From contig NZ_CP159510.1 of the NCBI RefSeq assembly GCF_040529185.1, positions 868,001-932,000 on the forward strand: DNA of 64,000 nucleotides, written 5' to 3'. The notes under the pieces were generated by a model. The model had not been told where the DNA came from, made no database searches, and saw only the letters and a list, made by a program, of their open reading frames with translations. Of the stretch, positions 8,919 through 17,558 are shown in pieces (the first letter of the stretch is position 1; each line of letters begins with the position of its first letter). The position numbers and the translations under genes are program-made. Source of the DNA: Sporolactobacillus sp. Y61 (lineage in GTDB: Bacteria > Bacillota > Bacilli > Bacillales > Sporolactobacillaceae).

Positions 8919-9563
8919 ATGTGGCGAAGGTTCTTCATTATTATATTAATCGTAGCCGGTGGTCTTCTGATCACTTCTCCATTTCTGAAAGTGGGGTTAA
9001 TCAGCATCTTGTCCTCCTATTTTGATGCAGAACAGATGTCGGCTGATCAGTTAAATAAAAATAATCAGCGGGATGCCAGCTTTGACTTCAGCAATATTCA
9101 GCATCCGACTTTTTATGAAACGGTTAAAGCGGGGATGAACGCCAACTCCAAAGCAGTTATTGGTCAGATTCGGGTCGACAGTGTCGGAATCGATTTGCCG
9201 ATTTTAAAAGGGACAACCCGTGCCAATCTGCTCGTCGGGGCGACGACGATGCGGCCGGATCAGAAGATGGGTGAAGGGAACTATCCCCTGGCCGGGCACC
9301 ATATGCGTCGGCAAAGCCTGCTTTTCGGTCCGCTGCTCCAGATAAAAAATGGAGCGCTGGTCGTGATGACCGATCTGAAAAATGACTATGTGTATAAAGT
9401 TACGTCGCATCGTACGATTTCTGACGAGGAATCGAAGGTGAAGGTGATCCATGAGACTCGGGAGAAGAAAATGACACTGATCACCTGTGACCGGACAACG
9501 CAGACCGACAGATGGCTGGTCGTCCAGGGAAAATTGATACGCGTGACGCCGCATAATGGATAG
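8919..9563 (+). CDS. Class A-type sortase
   Basis: 214 residues. Sortases are membrane-anchored transpeptidases that join LPxTG-type surface proteins to the cell wall. The protein has an N-terminal signal anchor (residues 1-22), a linker, and a sortase barrel with the catalytic set: His in PLAGHH (H127), Cys in TLITC (C190) and Arg in TDRWLVV (R198). The lack of a C-terminal membrane segment and the TLITC wording fit class A. TTG 8913, ATG 8916 and ATG 8919 are all in frame; ATG 8919 is favoured because AAGGCGG ends 7 bases before it. No LPxTG substrate was seen in the window, so this is probably a housekeeping sortase acting on proteins coded elsewhere. Confidence 0.9.
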   Translation: MWRRFFIIILIVAGGLLITSPFLKVGLISILSSYFDAEQMSADQLNKNNQRDASFDFSNIQHPTFYETVKAGMNANSKAVIGQIRVDSVGIDLPILKGTTRANLLVGATTMRPDQKMGEGNYPLAGHHMRRQSLLFGPLLQIKNGALVVMTDLKNDYVYKVTSHRTISDEESKVKVIHETREKKMTLITCDRTTQTDRWLVVQGKLIRVTPHNG

Positions 9564-9633
9564 GCATGTTTTGGCAGGTTTCGGAAGTCTGTTTTTTTCA
9601 GTAGATCAGAAATTCAGAACAGGATGATTGCAT

Positions 9634-11529
9634 TTGAGTATTCTCGATGTGGAAAACTTATATAAAACGTATGGTGATCAGACGCTGTTTGATCATATCT
9701 CTTTTTCTATCTCAGAAGGCGAACGGATCGGCCTGATTGGCGTGAACGGAACAGGCAAATCAACGCTGCTGAATGTGATCGCCGGCGTGGATTCTGCTGA
9801 AGCAGGGACGATACGCCATGCTAACAGGTTTCACCTGGCGTATCTGACGCAGGCGCCTGCATTTGAACCGGGCGTAACGGCAATCGATTATATTTATGGC
9901 GGCGCGTCCCCCGTTATGGCGGCGCTGCGCCATTACGAACGGGCACTCGCCAGTCTGGCCGGAGATCCTGACGATCCGTCACTGCAGGAAAAATTATTGA
10001 TGGAGCAGCAGAAGATGGATGCGGCGGGAGCATGGGAGGCAGAAGCTTCAGCAAAACATATACTCACCCGTCTGGGCATCACTGATTTTCAGAAACCGGC
10101 GGCTGAACTGTCGGGCGGACAGAAGAAACGTGTGGCTCTGGCACGGACGCTGATCCAGCCTGCGGATCTGCTGATTCTTGATGAGCCGACTAACCATCTG
10201 GATAATGATACGATTGACTGGCTTGAAGAAGAACTGACCCGCTATCCCGGCGCCCTCCTGATGGTGACCCACGATCGTTATTTCCTTAATCGCGTGACGA
10301 AGCGCATTTTTGAGCTGGATCATGGCAAACTCTATATATATGAAGGAAACTACGAGCTTTTTCTGGAGAAGAAGGCAGAACGTGAGGAGCAGGCTTCAAT
10401 AGATGAAGCAAAGCACCAGAACCAGCTGCGCCGCGAACTTGCCTGGCTGCGGCGCGGGGCGAAAGCACGCTCGACCAAGCAGAAGGCGCGCGTCGAACGC
10501 GTCCATCAGATGCAGGAAGAAAAAGGGCAGGAACAGAAGCAGCATGTAGATCTGTCTATTGGATCAGCAAGGCTCGGTAAAAAGGTCATAGAGGCTAAAA
10601 AACTGACAAAATCATTTGACGGCCGCACCCTTTTCCATGATTTTAATCTGCTCGTGACGCCCGGCGAACGCCTGGGCATCATCGGTCCGAACGGAAGCGG
10701 CAAGACGACCCTGCTGAATCTGCTCGCCGGAAGGGAGAAGCCGGATGCCGGAACGGTCGACATCGGCCAGACCGTGAAAATCGGCTATTATACTCAGAAT
10801 CATGCGGAGATGAATCAAGACCTGACCGTGATTGATTATATAAAAGAGGTGGCGCAGGTTCTGCGCACTGCTGACGGACAGCAGATCACTGCGGCGCAGA
10901 TGCTGGAACGCTTTCTCTTTTCTCGCCCGCGTCAGCATACATTCATTCGCAAACTTTCCGGTGGTGAGCGCAAACGCCTTTATCTTTTGCGTGTGCTGAT
11001 GTCAGAGCCAAACGTCCTGTTTCTGGATGAACCGACTAATGATCTGGATACGGAAACATTGACGGTGCTGGAAGATTATCTGCTCCAGTTCCCGGGGACA
11101 ATTCTTGCTGTATCTCACGACCGGTATTTTCTTGACCGCATTGCTGACCGACTGATCGCTTTCGAAGGGGACGGTTCGATTCGCCGGTTCGAAGGGGATT
11201 ACACGGAATACGTGAAAGTACGTAAAAAAGAGCGGGGAGCCGCGGAGACTTTCAGAGAAAAAGCGAAACCCGCCCCTGCCCGGCCCGCGCAGAAAAAGAA
11301 AAAACTGACCTGGAAAGAGCAGCAGGAATGGAACGGGATTGAGGACCGGATCGCAGAGCTTGAAAAGAAGGCGGATGCGCTGAAAAAAGCAGTTGCCGGC
11401 GCCGGCAGTGATGCAGCCAGGGCGCAGGAACTCTATGCGCAGCAGCAGGAAGCTGAGAAGCAGCTTGATCAGGCCATGAACCGCTGGGAAGAGTTATCGA
11501 TTAAAGTTGAGGCACTGGAAAAAGAGTAA
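9634..11529 (+). CDS. yfmR: ABC-F translation factor, YfmR type
   Basis: 631 residues with two ABC ATPase domains and no membrane segment. ABC-F proteins bind the ribosomal E site; YfmR of B. subtilis relieves stalling, notably at polyproline when EF-P is absent. Walker A motifs are GVNGTGKST (N-terminal half) and GPNGSGKTT (C-terminal half). The signature motifs are LSGGQKKR and LSGGERKR, and Walker B is LLILDEPTN and LFLDEPTN. The inter-domain linker is rich in Arg/Lys. A C-terminal coiled coil (about residues 555-630) matches the Uup-like tail. TTG 9634 is chosen because it gives the family N-terminus (SILDVENLYKTYG); TTG 9628, two codons upstream, cannot be excluded. It lies about 70 bases after the sortase gene in the same direction. 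Confidence 0.9.
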   Translation: MSILDVENLYKTYGDQTLFDHISFSISEGERIGLIGVNGTGKSTLLNVIAGVDSAEAGTIRHANRFHLAYLTQAPAFEPGVTAIDYIYGGASPVMAALRHYERALASLAGDPDDPSLQEKLLMEQQKMDAAGAWEAEASAKHILTRLGITDFQKPAAELSGGQKKRVALARTLIQPADLLILDEPTNHLDNDTIDWLEEELTRYPGALLMVTHDRYFLNRVTKRIFELDHGKLYIYEGNYELFLEKKAEREEQASIDEAKHQNQLRRELAWLRRGAKARSTKQKARVERVHQMQEEKGQEQKQHVDLSIGSARLGKKVIEAKKLTKSFDGRTLFHDFNLLVTPGERLGIIGPNGSGKTTLLNLLAGREKPDAGTVDIGQTVKIGYYTQNHAEMNQDLTVIDYIKEVAQVLRTADGQQITAAQMLERFLFSRPRQHTFIRKLSGGERKRLYLLRVLMSEPNVLFLDEPTNDLDTETLTVLEDYLLQFPGTILAVSHDRYFLDRIADRLIAFEGDGSIRRFEGDYTEYVKVRKKERGAAETFREKAKPAPARPAQKKKKLTWKEQQEWNGIEDRIAELEKKADALKKAVAGAGSDAARAQELYAQQQEAEKQLDQAMNRWEELSIKVEALEKE

Positions 11530-11701
11530 GGGAATCACGTCGCTTTATCATCGGAACACAGAGCATAGATTGTTTTGTTTCTAAGACCATGATGTGAATC
11601 AGATACGATTTTCATCTGTTTTAAAGCCTCTTCGCGTCTTGTTTTTGTTTCACACAAAGGGGCGTTTTCTCGATGACGCAGCCCGCCCTAACCGTGCAGC
11701 T

Positions 11702-13888
11702 TCAACCTTCCTTTTTCCTGAATCGCCATACATAACTCTTGAAGTCTCCTTTTTCATCAGGGACGTTCAAACCGGAGGACATCAGTTCATCACCGCCAAA
11801 AACATCGCCGGTGACGATATTTTCATAGAAAAGCTTTGGGTCCAGTCCTTTGAACCGGAAAACCCGGAGTGCGTGAGACGGGTCGGCCATGACCCGGAAG
11901 TAGAAGCCGATCGCCTGCTTTTGGTCCGGTGAGACAAAGCACCAGGCGGCGTCCCCTTCCTCGAAGGGATTGACAATCCGGTAAAAAGCTCCGAATTGAA
12001 TCAGTGGACGGATTTCTTTATAAAAGGTTATCTGCCTGCGGATCTCCAGTTTCTCCGCATCAGAAAGCCTGCCAAGATCCAGTTCATAGCCAAAATTTCC
12101 CGACATGGCGACGAGTCCCCGCGTGCTGAGCGGTGTGACCCGGCGAACCTGGTGATTGGGGACGGAAGAGACATGCGCGCCTGTAGTAATCGGTGGATAG
12201 ACCAGGCTTGTTCCGTATTGAATGCTTAAACGGCTGATCGCATCCGTATTGTCGCTCGCCCAGGTCTGCGGCATGTAGTACAGCATGCCGGGATCGAAAC
12301 GGCCGCCGCCGCTGGAGCAGTTTTCAAACAGGATATTCGGAAAGCGTCCGGTCAGCTTTTCGAGAATCGCATACAACCCCAGCATATAGCGATGCGCTGT
12401 TTCGCGCTGCCTCTCGGGCGGGAGCCGTGCCGAACCAATTTCCGTCATATGGCGGTTCATGTCCCATTTCACATAATCAATCTCAGCTCCGGAGAGCACG
12501 CCTGCCACGGAACGGACCAGTTCCTCGCGCACATCTTCCCGGGACAGGTCCAGAACAAGCTGATAGCGGCTCAGCGATCTCGGGCGTCCAGGTACATGCA
12601 GACACCAGTCCGGGTGTTTCCGGTACAGTTCGCTGTCCGGGGAAACCATTTCCGGCTCAAACCACAGACCGAATTTCAGCCCCATCCGATGAATGCGTGC
12701 TGAAAGCCAGGCGAGGCCGTGCGGCAGTTTGCGCCGGTCAACGGTCCAGTCCCCAAGAGAACTGCGATCATTGTCGCGGCGCCCGAACCAGCCATCATCC
12801 AGCACAAAAAGCTCAATACCGAGCGTAGCTGCTTCCTGAGCCAGTTTCAGAATTTTTTCCTCATCTACTTTAAAATACATCGCTTCCCAGCTGTTCATCA
12901 GGATCGGTCGAATCTGATCACGAAATGTACCGCGGGAAAGACGCGACCGGTAAAGATCATGGTAAGTACGCGACATCCCGCCGAGGCCACGGCCGGAATA
13001 CACCAGAACGGCCTCGGGCGTCTGGAAGGACTCACCGGGATCCAGTCTCCAGCTGAAATCGAAGGGATTGATTCCAAGTGACGCCCGCACGGTATGGTAG
13101 GAATCGACTTCCATTTCAGCTGAAAAATTGCCACTGTACACCAGACTGAATCCATAGGCCTCCCCCTGATCTTCTGTCGTCTCAGGGCGAACCAGGGCGA
13201 AAAACGGATCGTGCTGCGGACTGCTTGCCCCGCGCACGCTGTCCACGATCCACTTACCGGGAGCGAGCGGCCGGCGATTGATATTGCGTTCGTACGTATG
13301 CCCTCCGTAAAAAGTCAGACTGTCGAACCGGTCGTCGCGGAAATCCAGACACACACTTAATGCCCGAAGCAGATCCATGGGTGCCTCGCTCTCATTGAGG
13401 AAAAGGACAGAGCGGGCAATGGCGTCGTAGTCGCGGAAGACAGTATACGACAAGATGGCGGCAAGTCCCGATACCGGGTCCCTGAGTGTAATTTCCAGCG
13501 TTTCTGCCTCCTGATCGTCCTGCACGTAAGTAGCCGGAAGTCCGGGCAGTTTCTTTTTTCCCCAATAGATCTGGTGTGAACAGTACTGAAGATCGGTTAT
13601 GGTGGACCCGTCTCTGAGCCGTACCTGATATGCCGGATGTCTGAAATCACCGTTACCGTATACCGGATATTCCAATGGCAGTGTGCTCAGTGAGAATCCG
13701 CGACGTGCAGGATCATGATAGGGCGCAAAGGAACGCGGTGTAAAAACAATCGGGCTGCTTCCCCGGGCAGCCTGTAATCTTCTTCCCCAGTACAGGTGAA
13801 GCAGGCAGCCGTTCACAATCTGCAGCACATAACTGCTGCCTCTTCCCTGCAGATGAAAGCGCATGGTTTCTCCATCGTATTGGATCAT
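11702..13888 (-). CDS. GH36 alpha-galactosidase
   Basis: 728 residues, the usual length of bacterial GH36 alpha-galactosidases, with no signal peptide, so cytoplasmic. It releases galactose from melibiose, raffinose or stachyose. The retaining catalytic pair is visible: nucleophile Asp in VKWDMNR (D476) and acid/base Asp in WASDNTD (D546). WFEPEMVSPDSELYRKHPDW and the ENCSSGGGRFDPG loop are also family signatures. The N-terminal beta-sandwich spans about residues 1-310 and a small beta domain closes the C-terminus (DVFGGDELM). The gene is divergent from an EIIA gene, and a near-perfect cre palindrome lies between them, so glucose repression is likely. Its sugar transporter is not next to it. 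No clear terminator was found in the 170 bases beyond the stop. Confidence 0.93.
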   Translation of the reverse strand: MIQYDGETMRFHLQGRGSSYVLQIVNGCLLHLYWGRRLQAARGSSPIVFTPRSFAPYHDPARRGFSLSTLPLEYPVYGNGDFRHPAYQVRLRDGSTITDLQYCSHQIYWGKKKLPGLPATYVQDDQEAETLEITLRDPVSGLAAILSYTVFRDYDAIARSVLFLNESEAPMDLLRALSVCLDFRDDRFDSLTFYGGHTYERNINRRPLAPGKWIVDSVRGASSPQHDPFFALVRPETTEDQGEAYGFSLVYSGNFSAEMEVDSYHTVRASLGINPFDFSWRLDPGESFQTPEAVLVYSGRGLGGMSRTYHDLYRSRLSRGTFRDQIRPILMNSWEAMYFKVDEEKILKLAQEAATLGIELFVLDDGWFGRRDNDRSSLGDWTVDRRKLPHGLAWLSARIHRMGLKFGLWFEPEMVSPDSELYRKHPDWCLHVPGRPRSLSRYQLVLDLSREDVREELVRSVAGVLSGAEIDYVKWDMNRHMTEIGSARLPPERQRETAHRYMLGLYAILEKLTGRFPNILFENCSSGGGRFDPGMLYYMPQTWASDNTDAISRLSIQYGTSLVYPPITTGAHVSSVPNHQVRRVTPLSTRGLVAMSGNFGYELDLGRLSDAEKLEIRRQITFYKEIRPLIQFGAFYRIVNPFEEGDAAWCFVSPDQKQAIGFYFRVMADPSHALRVFRFKGLDPKLFYENIVTGDVFGGDELMSSGLNVPDEKGDFKSYVWRFRKKEG

Positions 13889-13947
13889 TTGATCACCCGC
13901 AATTTTTCTTGAACTGTTCTCTAAATATTATTATGATGAATATAGAA

Positions 13948-13963
13948 TGTTAAGCGCTTAACT
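13948..13963. promoter_or_regulatory. cre operator shared by alpha-galactosidase and EIIA
   Basis: TGTTAAGCGCTTAACT contains a perfect 14-bp palindrome (GTTAAGCGCTTAAC, 13949-13962) with the central CG and flanks expected for CcpA. It lies 60 bases before the alpha-galactosidase start and 30 before the EIIA start, placed to control both. Confidence 0.7.
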
Positions 13964-13992
13964 GAAAAAAACAGGTCGATGAGGTGAGCCGC

Positions 13993-14499
13993 ATGTCACT
14001 ATGGAATAAGCTGTTTCAAACAAAACGGCAACGAAAAAAAAGCGCCGCTCTGCAGGAGGAAATCGCCCATGCAGGCGATGTTCTTCCCCCTTTGACAGGC
14101 AAAGTCATACCCATTACGGAGGTGCCTGATCCGGCCTTTGCACAAAAAATGATGGGGGATGGGTTTGCGATCATTCCGGAGGAGGATATTGTCCGTTCAC
14201 CGGTTAACGGCGTCGTGACCAGTCTGTTTCCTACCCGGCATGCGCTTTCACTCAGAGCAAATGATGGGCATGAACTGCTGATTCATGTCGGACTGGAAAC
14301 GGTTACTCTGAAAGGGGAAGGATTTGACCCCCTGGTGCACGACGGTTCCCGGGTCCTCACTGGCGATCCGCTGATGCATGTCGACTTCCATCTCATCGAA
14401 AAACGCGGCCTGTCACCCATTTCACCTGTTGTTTTTACGAATTTAAAGAAAAAGGAAAAGGTGGTCATCGATCAGGGACGCATCTTCATTCGTTCATAA
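13993..14499 (+). CDS. Stand-alone glucose-type PTS EIIA
   Basis: 168 residues. EIIA of the glucose family accepts a phosphoryl group from HPr and passes it to an EIIB, or regulates non-PTS carriers. The EIIA fold covers residues 30-165, with LTGKVIPITEVPDPAFAQ at the start and the phospho-acceptor His in ELLIHVGLETV (H98). The helper His is in TRHALSL (H83). No EIIB or EIIC domain is fused or adjacent. The first 25 residues are basic. GTG 13984 is in frame, but ATG 13993 has AGGTGA 5 bases ahead. Pairing with alpha-galactosidase through a shared cre site suggests a role in control of alpha-galactoside use or energising of a distant EIIBC. Confidence 0.88.
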   Translation: MSLWNKLFQTKRQRKKSAALQEEIAHAGDVLPPLTGKVIPITEVPDPAFAQKMMGDGFAIIPEEDIVRSPVNGVVTSLFPTRHALSLRANDGHELLIHVGLETVTLKGEGFDPLVHDGSRVLTGDPLMHVDFHLIEKRGLSPISPVVFTNLKKKEKVVIDQGRIFIRS

Positions 14500-14511
14500 T
14501 GCTCTTTATAG

Positions 14512-14575
14512 ATGCGGAAATGATGCGTGACCCCGCATAAAATATGCGTGATCGCGCATCATTTATGCGTTTCCG
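14512..14575. repeat. 21-bp periodic ATGCG/CGCAT repeat
   Basis: ATGCG occurs at 14512, 14523, 14544 and 14565; the last three are exactly 21 bases apart. The two full units (from 14523 and 14544) share ATGCGTGAyCsCGCAT. The first GCGGAAAT and the last TTTCCGC also pair, so the stretch can fold into a large imperfect hairpin. It is non-coding and lies 13 bases after the EIIA stop. Confidence 0.65.
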
Positions 14576-14620
14576 CCCGGATATCATTTCCTTTATACTG
14601 TAACCAGAGGTGTTGTCCTC

Positions 14621-14821
14621 ATGAAGTACTGGCTAATCCCCCTTGTTATTTATATTGCCGTTTCGTTATTGTGCCCGCTTTCTTCGATTGGTACAAGTCC
14701 CGAGAACAACATATATACCTGGAAATTAGTTGTTTTCCAGATATACGCACTTCCTCTGCTGGCCATCATGCTGGGTGTATCCTTAATCATAAAAATAAGG
14801 AACGGCAAAAAATCCGCCTGA
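14621..14821 (+). CDS. Small two-segment membrane protein, unknown
   Basis: 66 residues and not recognised. There are two hydrophobic segments, roughly residues 3-21 and 37-59, joined by a polar loop (SIGTSPENNIYTWK), and a basic C-terminal tail (KIRNGKKSA). A good ribosome binding site (AGAGGTG, 8 bases before ATG 14621) supports translation. A terminator begins inside the last codons. It resembles many small Bacillales membrane proteins of no known function. Confidence 0.7.
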   Translation: MKYWLIPLVIYIAVSLLCPLSSIGTSPENNIYTWKLVVFQIYALPLLAIMLGVSLIIKIRNGKKSA

Positions 14822-14839
14822 TCCGGGCGGACTTTTTTT
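14813..14839 (+). terminator. Terminator overlapping the end of the small membrane gene
   Basis: TCCGCC pairs with GGCGGA across a 7-base loop, followed by seven T. The stem starts before the stop codon of the upstream gene. Confidence 0.85.
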
Positions 14840-15099
14840 CAAGATAAAAAGGGTTGAATTTTGGGGTACCTCAAAGGTTTTTCATTGATGTAATGGCGAA
14901 TATCAGAGTGCTGGTCGTGAACAGTTTTTGCCCAGGACTATTTTTGGCAGCGTCATCCGATCTGCTTCACTCAAAAGATTTGTGGATAGACACAGTTCCC
15001 GTCAAACGACGGACTTTTGCGGCCATTATTTTCCGGACATTAATAAATGTCAGTAAAAAAGCCTTCAGAAAGCGGAGGTGTTTACCGAAAAAGTTTCTG

Positions 15100-15990
15100 T
15101 TATTTTTTATCTTCTGTAACCGTTACATCGGTCAAATCCGCTTTGCAGGTTTTCATGAATGCATAGGTCAGTCGATCTACCTGGCAGTTGACAAATGTTG
15201 CTCGCTTAAGTTTGGCATTTTTAAAAAAGCACTGGCGAAGAATCGCGCCATCAAAGATGACCCGTGCGAAATCGCAGTTTTCGAAGGAACATTCAGTTAT
15301 CTCTCCAGTGAATGTGTTGTCGGTCAGTTGGCTATATTCGAATTTGGTTCTGTACAGGACCGTGCCATTTAGATTTACTTTCTTGAAATGACTCCACTTG
15401 CTTACAACGCCCGTCAAATTCGCCATGGAAAAGTCGCAGTCAGATACTTTACTATGGAAAAAAGAGCTCCGAGTAAAATCACAGCCAATGAATGTATCTT
15501 GATTAATGTTTGTGTGGGCAAATTTGCAACCGCTGAGGTCGGAGCGGGAAAAATCGCTGCCCCTGATGTTGTTACCTTTTAAGACCAGCCCGGCTAAGTC
15601 AGACTTGAGAAAGCGGCACTTTTCAATATTAGATCCATTGAACCTTTCGGTGAGTCCGTGTAGTCCGGAAAAGTCCGCGTCAATCCAATTCCCTCCGGAC
15701 AGATTCCAATCCGGCTTTTCAGGAGTATCCTTTTCTTCCGCAGCTATGGTCGATAAAATCGGCTCGGTTTCGGGGACGGAATCGTTCCCCCTGACAAAGT
15801 AATTAAGGTCAGTGCCAAGAATCGTTGCCATGCGCTGGAATGTCATGATATCCGGCATGGATTCACCGCGTTCCCATTTACCGACCGCTTGTGCGCTTAC
15901 TGCCAGTTGCTCGGAAAGCTGCGCCTGCGAGAAGTTCTTCAGCTTTCTTGCTACGGCGATTTTCTCGCCGATTTCGTTTGTTGTCACCAT
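15100..15990 (-). CDS. XRE regulator fused to a pentapeptide-repeat domain
   Basis: 296 residues. Residues about 5-65 form an XRE/Cro-type helix-turn-helix (EKIAVARKLKNFSQAQLSEQ, then VSAQAVGKWERGESMPD). A linker of about 30 polar residues follows. From about residue 95 to 285 the sequence is a pentapeptide-repeat ladder with A(D/N)Lxx-like steps (DFSRSDLSG, CDFSMANLTG, VIFDGAILRQ), expected to form a right-handed square beta-helix. ATG 15990 is preferred to ATG 16011 because AAGGTGG sits 5 bases ahead. The target is unknown; quinolone-protection proteins share the ladder but not the DNA-binding head. No terminator or partner gene is evident, and the 280 bases beyond the stop hold nothing recognised. 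Confidence 0.85.
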   Translation of the reverse strand: MVTTNEIGEKIAVARKLKNFSQAQLSEQLAVSAQAVGKWERGESMPDIMTFQRMATILGTDLNYFVRGNDSVPETEPILSTIAAEEKDTPEKPDWNLSGGNWIDADFSGLHGLTERFNGSNIEKCRFLKSDLAGLVLKGNNIRGSDFSRSDLSGCKFAHTNINQDTFIGCDFTRSSFFHSKVSDCDFSMANLTGVVSKWSHFKKVNLNGTVLYRTKFEYSQLTDNTFTGEITECSFENCDFARVIFDGAILRQCFFKNAKLKRATFVNCQVDRLTYAFMKTCKADLTDVTVTEDKK

Positions 15991-16011
15991 ATGGTCCACC
16001 TTGCCTCTCAA

Positions 16012-16272
16012 GTTCTTGGCTTGATTTTATGTGACTATTATAGCCAATATCTTTCTTGAACTTAATATACATACCGCAACTGTTGGTTGTATCTCACTAC
16101 AATTAATTGTTTATCTGCATGAGAGCAGCCCGTCAAGGTTGAATATTCGGTTGTTTCATACAAGATGCCAGGTGGGGAGAGACGGTGATTCACAGTCGTG
16201 AGAAATCAACGCCTTTATATCATCCGAGGGATACATGGCCAGGAGTACAAAATAAGGGATTTCCTCTAACCT
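16012..16272. other. Gap with no recognised gene
   Basis: Between the XRE-pentapeptide gene and the terminator at 16273 no coding frame, RNA or repeat could be supported. The first 70 bases should carry the promoter of the minus-strand gene. Confidence 0.4.
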
Positions 16273-16304
16273 AAAAAGGGCCGGGCGTTTTTTGCCCGGT
16301 TTTT
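16273..16304 (-). terminator. Terminator of the ABC exporter operon
   Basis: CCGGGC/GCCCGG stem with a 7-base loop, followed on the minus strand by CCCTTTTT. Also flanked by T on the plus strand. Confidence 0.75.
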
Positions 16305-16352
16305 CTTTCACTTATGGCGAATAGAACGATGGTTCAGCTGGCAGGTTTTTCT

Positions 16353-17558
16353 TCATGCCAGTGGCCGTGATCGACGCATGGCGAAAATATTGAGTGTAAT
16401 GAAGACCACGGAAAAAGCAACCAATACCAGCCCATCGAGCCACCAGCCATCGAATCCAGTTCCGCGGATCATGATGTTTCTGAGTGCCCGAGTGGAATAG
16501 GTGACTGGCATCAACGCACCGATCGCCTGAACCCAGCCTGGAAGGGTATCAATCGGAAACAGGCCGGACAAAAATACCTGCGGGACAATCACAAGTGGAA
16601 TAAACTGGAACATCTGCAGCTCGTTCTTTGCTGCAGTTGAAAGCAGAATACTGAGCGAAAGGGCACTGAACGACAGGATAAATACAATAATCAGGACATC
16701 TGTCAGGCTTCCGATGTTATAGATTTTCAATACATAGACCAGAAAAGCGGTTAGAATGAAAGACTGAATGATGACGAACAGGCCGAATCCAATCATATAG
16801 CCCCAGATAATCTGGTAGTTTTTGATGGGTGAAGCCATCAGACGGTCCAGAGTACCGGTTGTTCGTTCGCGCAGAAAGGAGACGCCGCCGATCATGAAGA
16901 TGAACAAAAAGACAAAGATACCGACCATGGCCGGGCCGAAAGAATCAAAGGTGTTCAGATCCTCACTGCCATGCAGGTAAGTAATATCGAGACTGGCTTT
17001 TTCCGGGGCACCCGCTTTGGCCGGCTGATCCGGCTGCGGGGCTTCCTTCTGGATACGTGCCAGTACGGAAGGTGCCCGTTGCTGCAGGGCTATCGTCATC
17101 TGCCTGATTAGCTGCTGTTGTGCCTGAATGCCCTGTTGCTGGCTCTGAATGATCTGAGTCAGCTGGTCCTGCATGGATTGCACAGTGATTTTCTGCACCT
17201 CCTGCATCGACTTCCGAATTTGGCTCATGGCAAGCCCGTTGCGGGATGGATCACTTCCCTCGAGATGGACGGCAACCGGATGTTTCAGGTCGACATAGGC
17301 ATCAATCTTTTTATCAGCCAGTGCCTGGCGGGCTTCGAGCGGGCTCATCCTCTCGTAATCTGCTTCCTTGAAGGCGGGAAGCAGATCGGATGAATGATAG
17401 TTAATGATCGCAAGATTCGGTTCGGATGTTTTTGCTCCGAAGATGAACCAGACAAGCGTCAGAATCAGGAGCGGAGCCAGAATCAGCAGGGCGAGTGTCC
17501 TTTTGTCACGCATGATCTGCCGGATGATTCTTCTGGACATAGCGATCAGGTTATTCAT
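16353..17558 (-). CDS. ABC-2 type exporter permease
   Basis: 401 residues. The topology is one N-terminal membrane segment (residues about 22-42), a large external loop of about 170 residues with a Gln-rich helix (QIIQSQQQGIQAQQQLIRQM), and five C-terminal segments. This is the standard ABC-2 plan of drug and peptide exporters. The conserved RERTTGTLDRLMASP loop that contacts the ATPase is near residue 232. The start codon overlaps the ATPase stop by 4 bases, so the two are translationally coupled. The divergent TetR gene suggests induction by an exported compound. B. subtilis linearmycin exporters (LnrLMN) have a similar plan with two permeases; here there is one. Confidence 0.88.
   Translation of the reverse strand: MNNLIAMSRRIIRQIMRDKRTLALLILAPLLILTLVWFIFGAKTSEPNLAIINYHSSDLLPAFKEADYERMSPLEARQALADKKIDAYVDLKHPVAVHLEGSDPSRNGLAMSQIRKSMQEVQKITVQSMQDQLTQIIQSQQQGIQAQQQLIRQMTIALQQRAPSVLARIQKEAPQPDQPAKAGAPEKASLDITYLHGSEDLNTFDSFGPAMVGIFVFLFIFMIGGVSFLRERTTGTLDRLMASPIKNYQIIWGYMIGFGLFVIIQSFILTAFLVYVLKIYNIGSLTDVLIIVFILSFSALSLSILLSTAAKNELQMFQFIPLVIVPQVFLSGLFPIDTLPGWVQAIGALMPVTYSTRALRNIMIRGTGFDGWWLDGLVLVAFSVVFITLNIFAMRRSRPLA

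Noticed and set aside
14854..15372. 172-residue plus-strand frame opposite the pentapeptide-repeat gene
   Set aside because: The repeats of the minus-strand gene produce long open antisense frames; no ribosome binding site.
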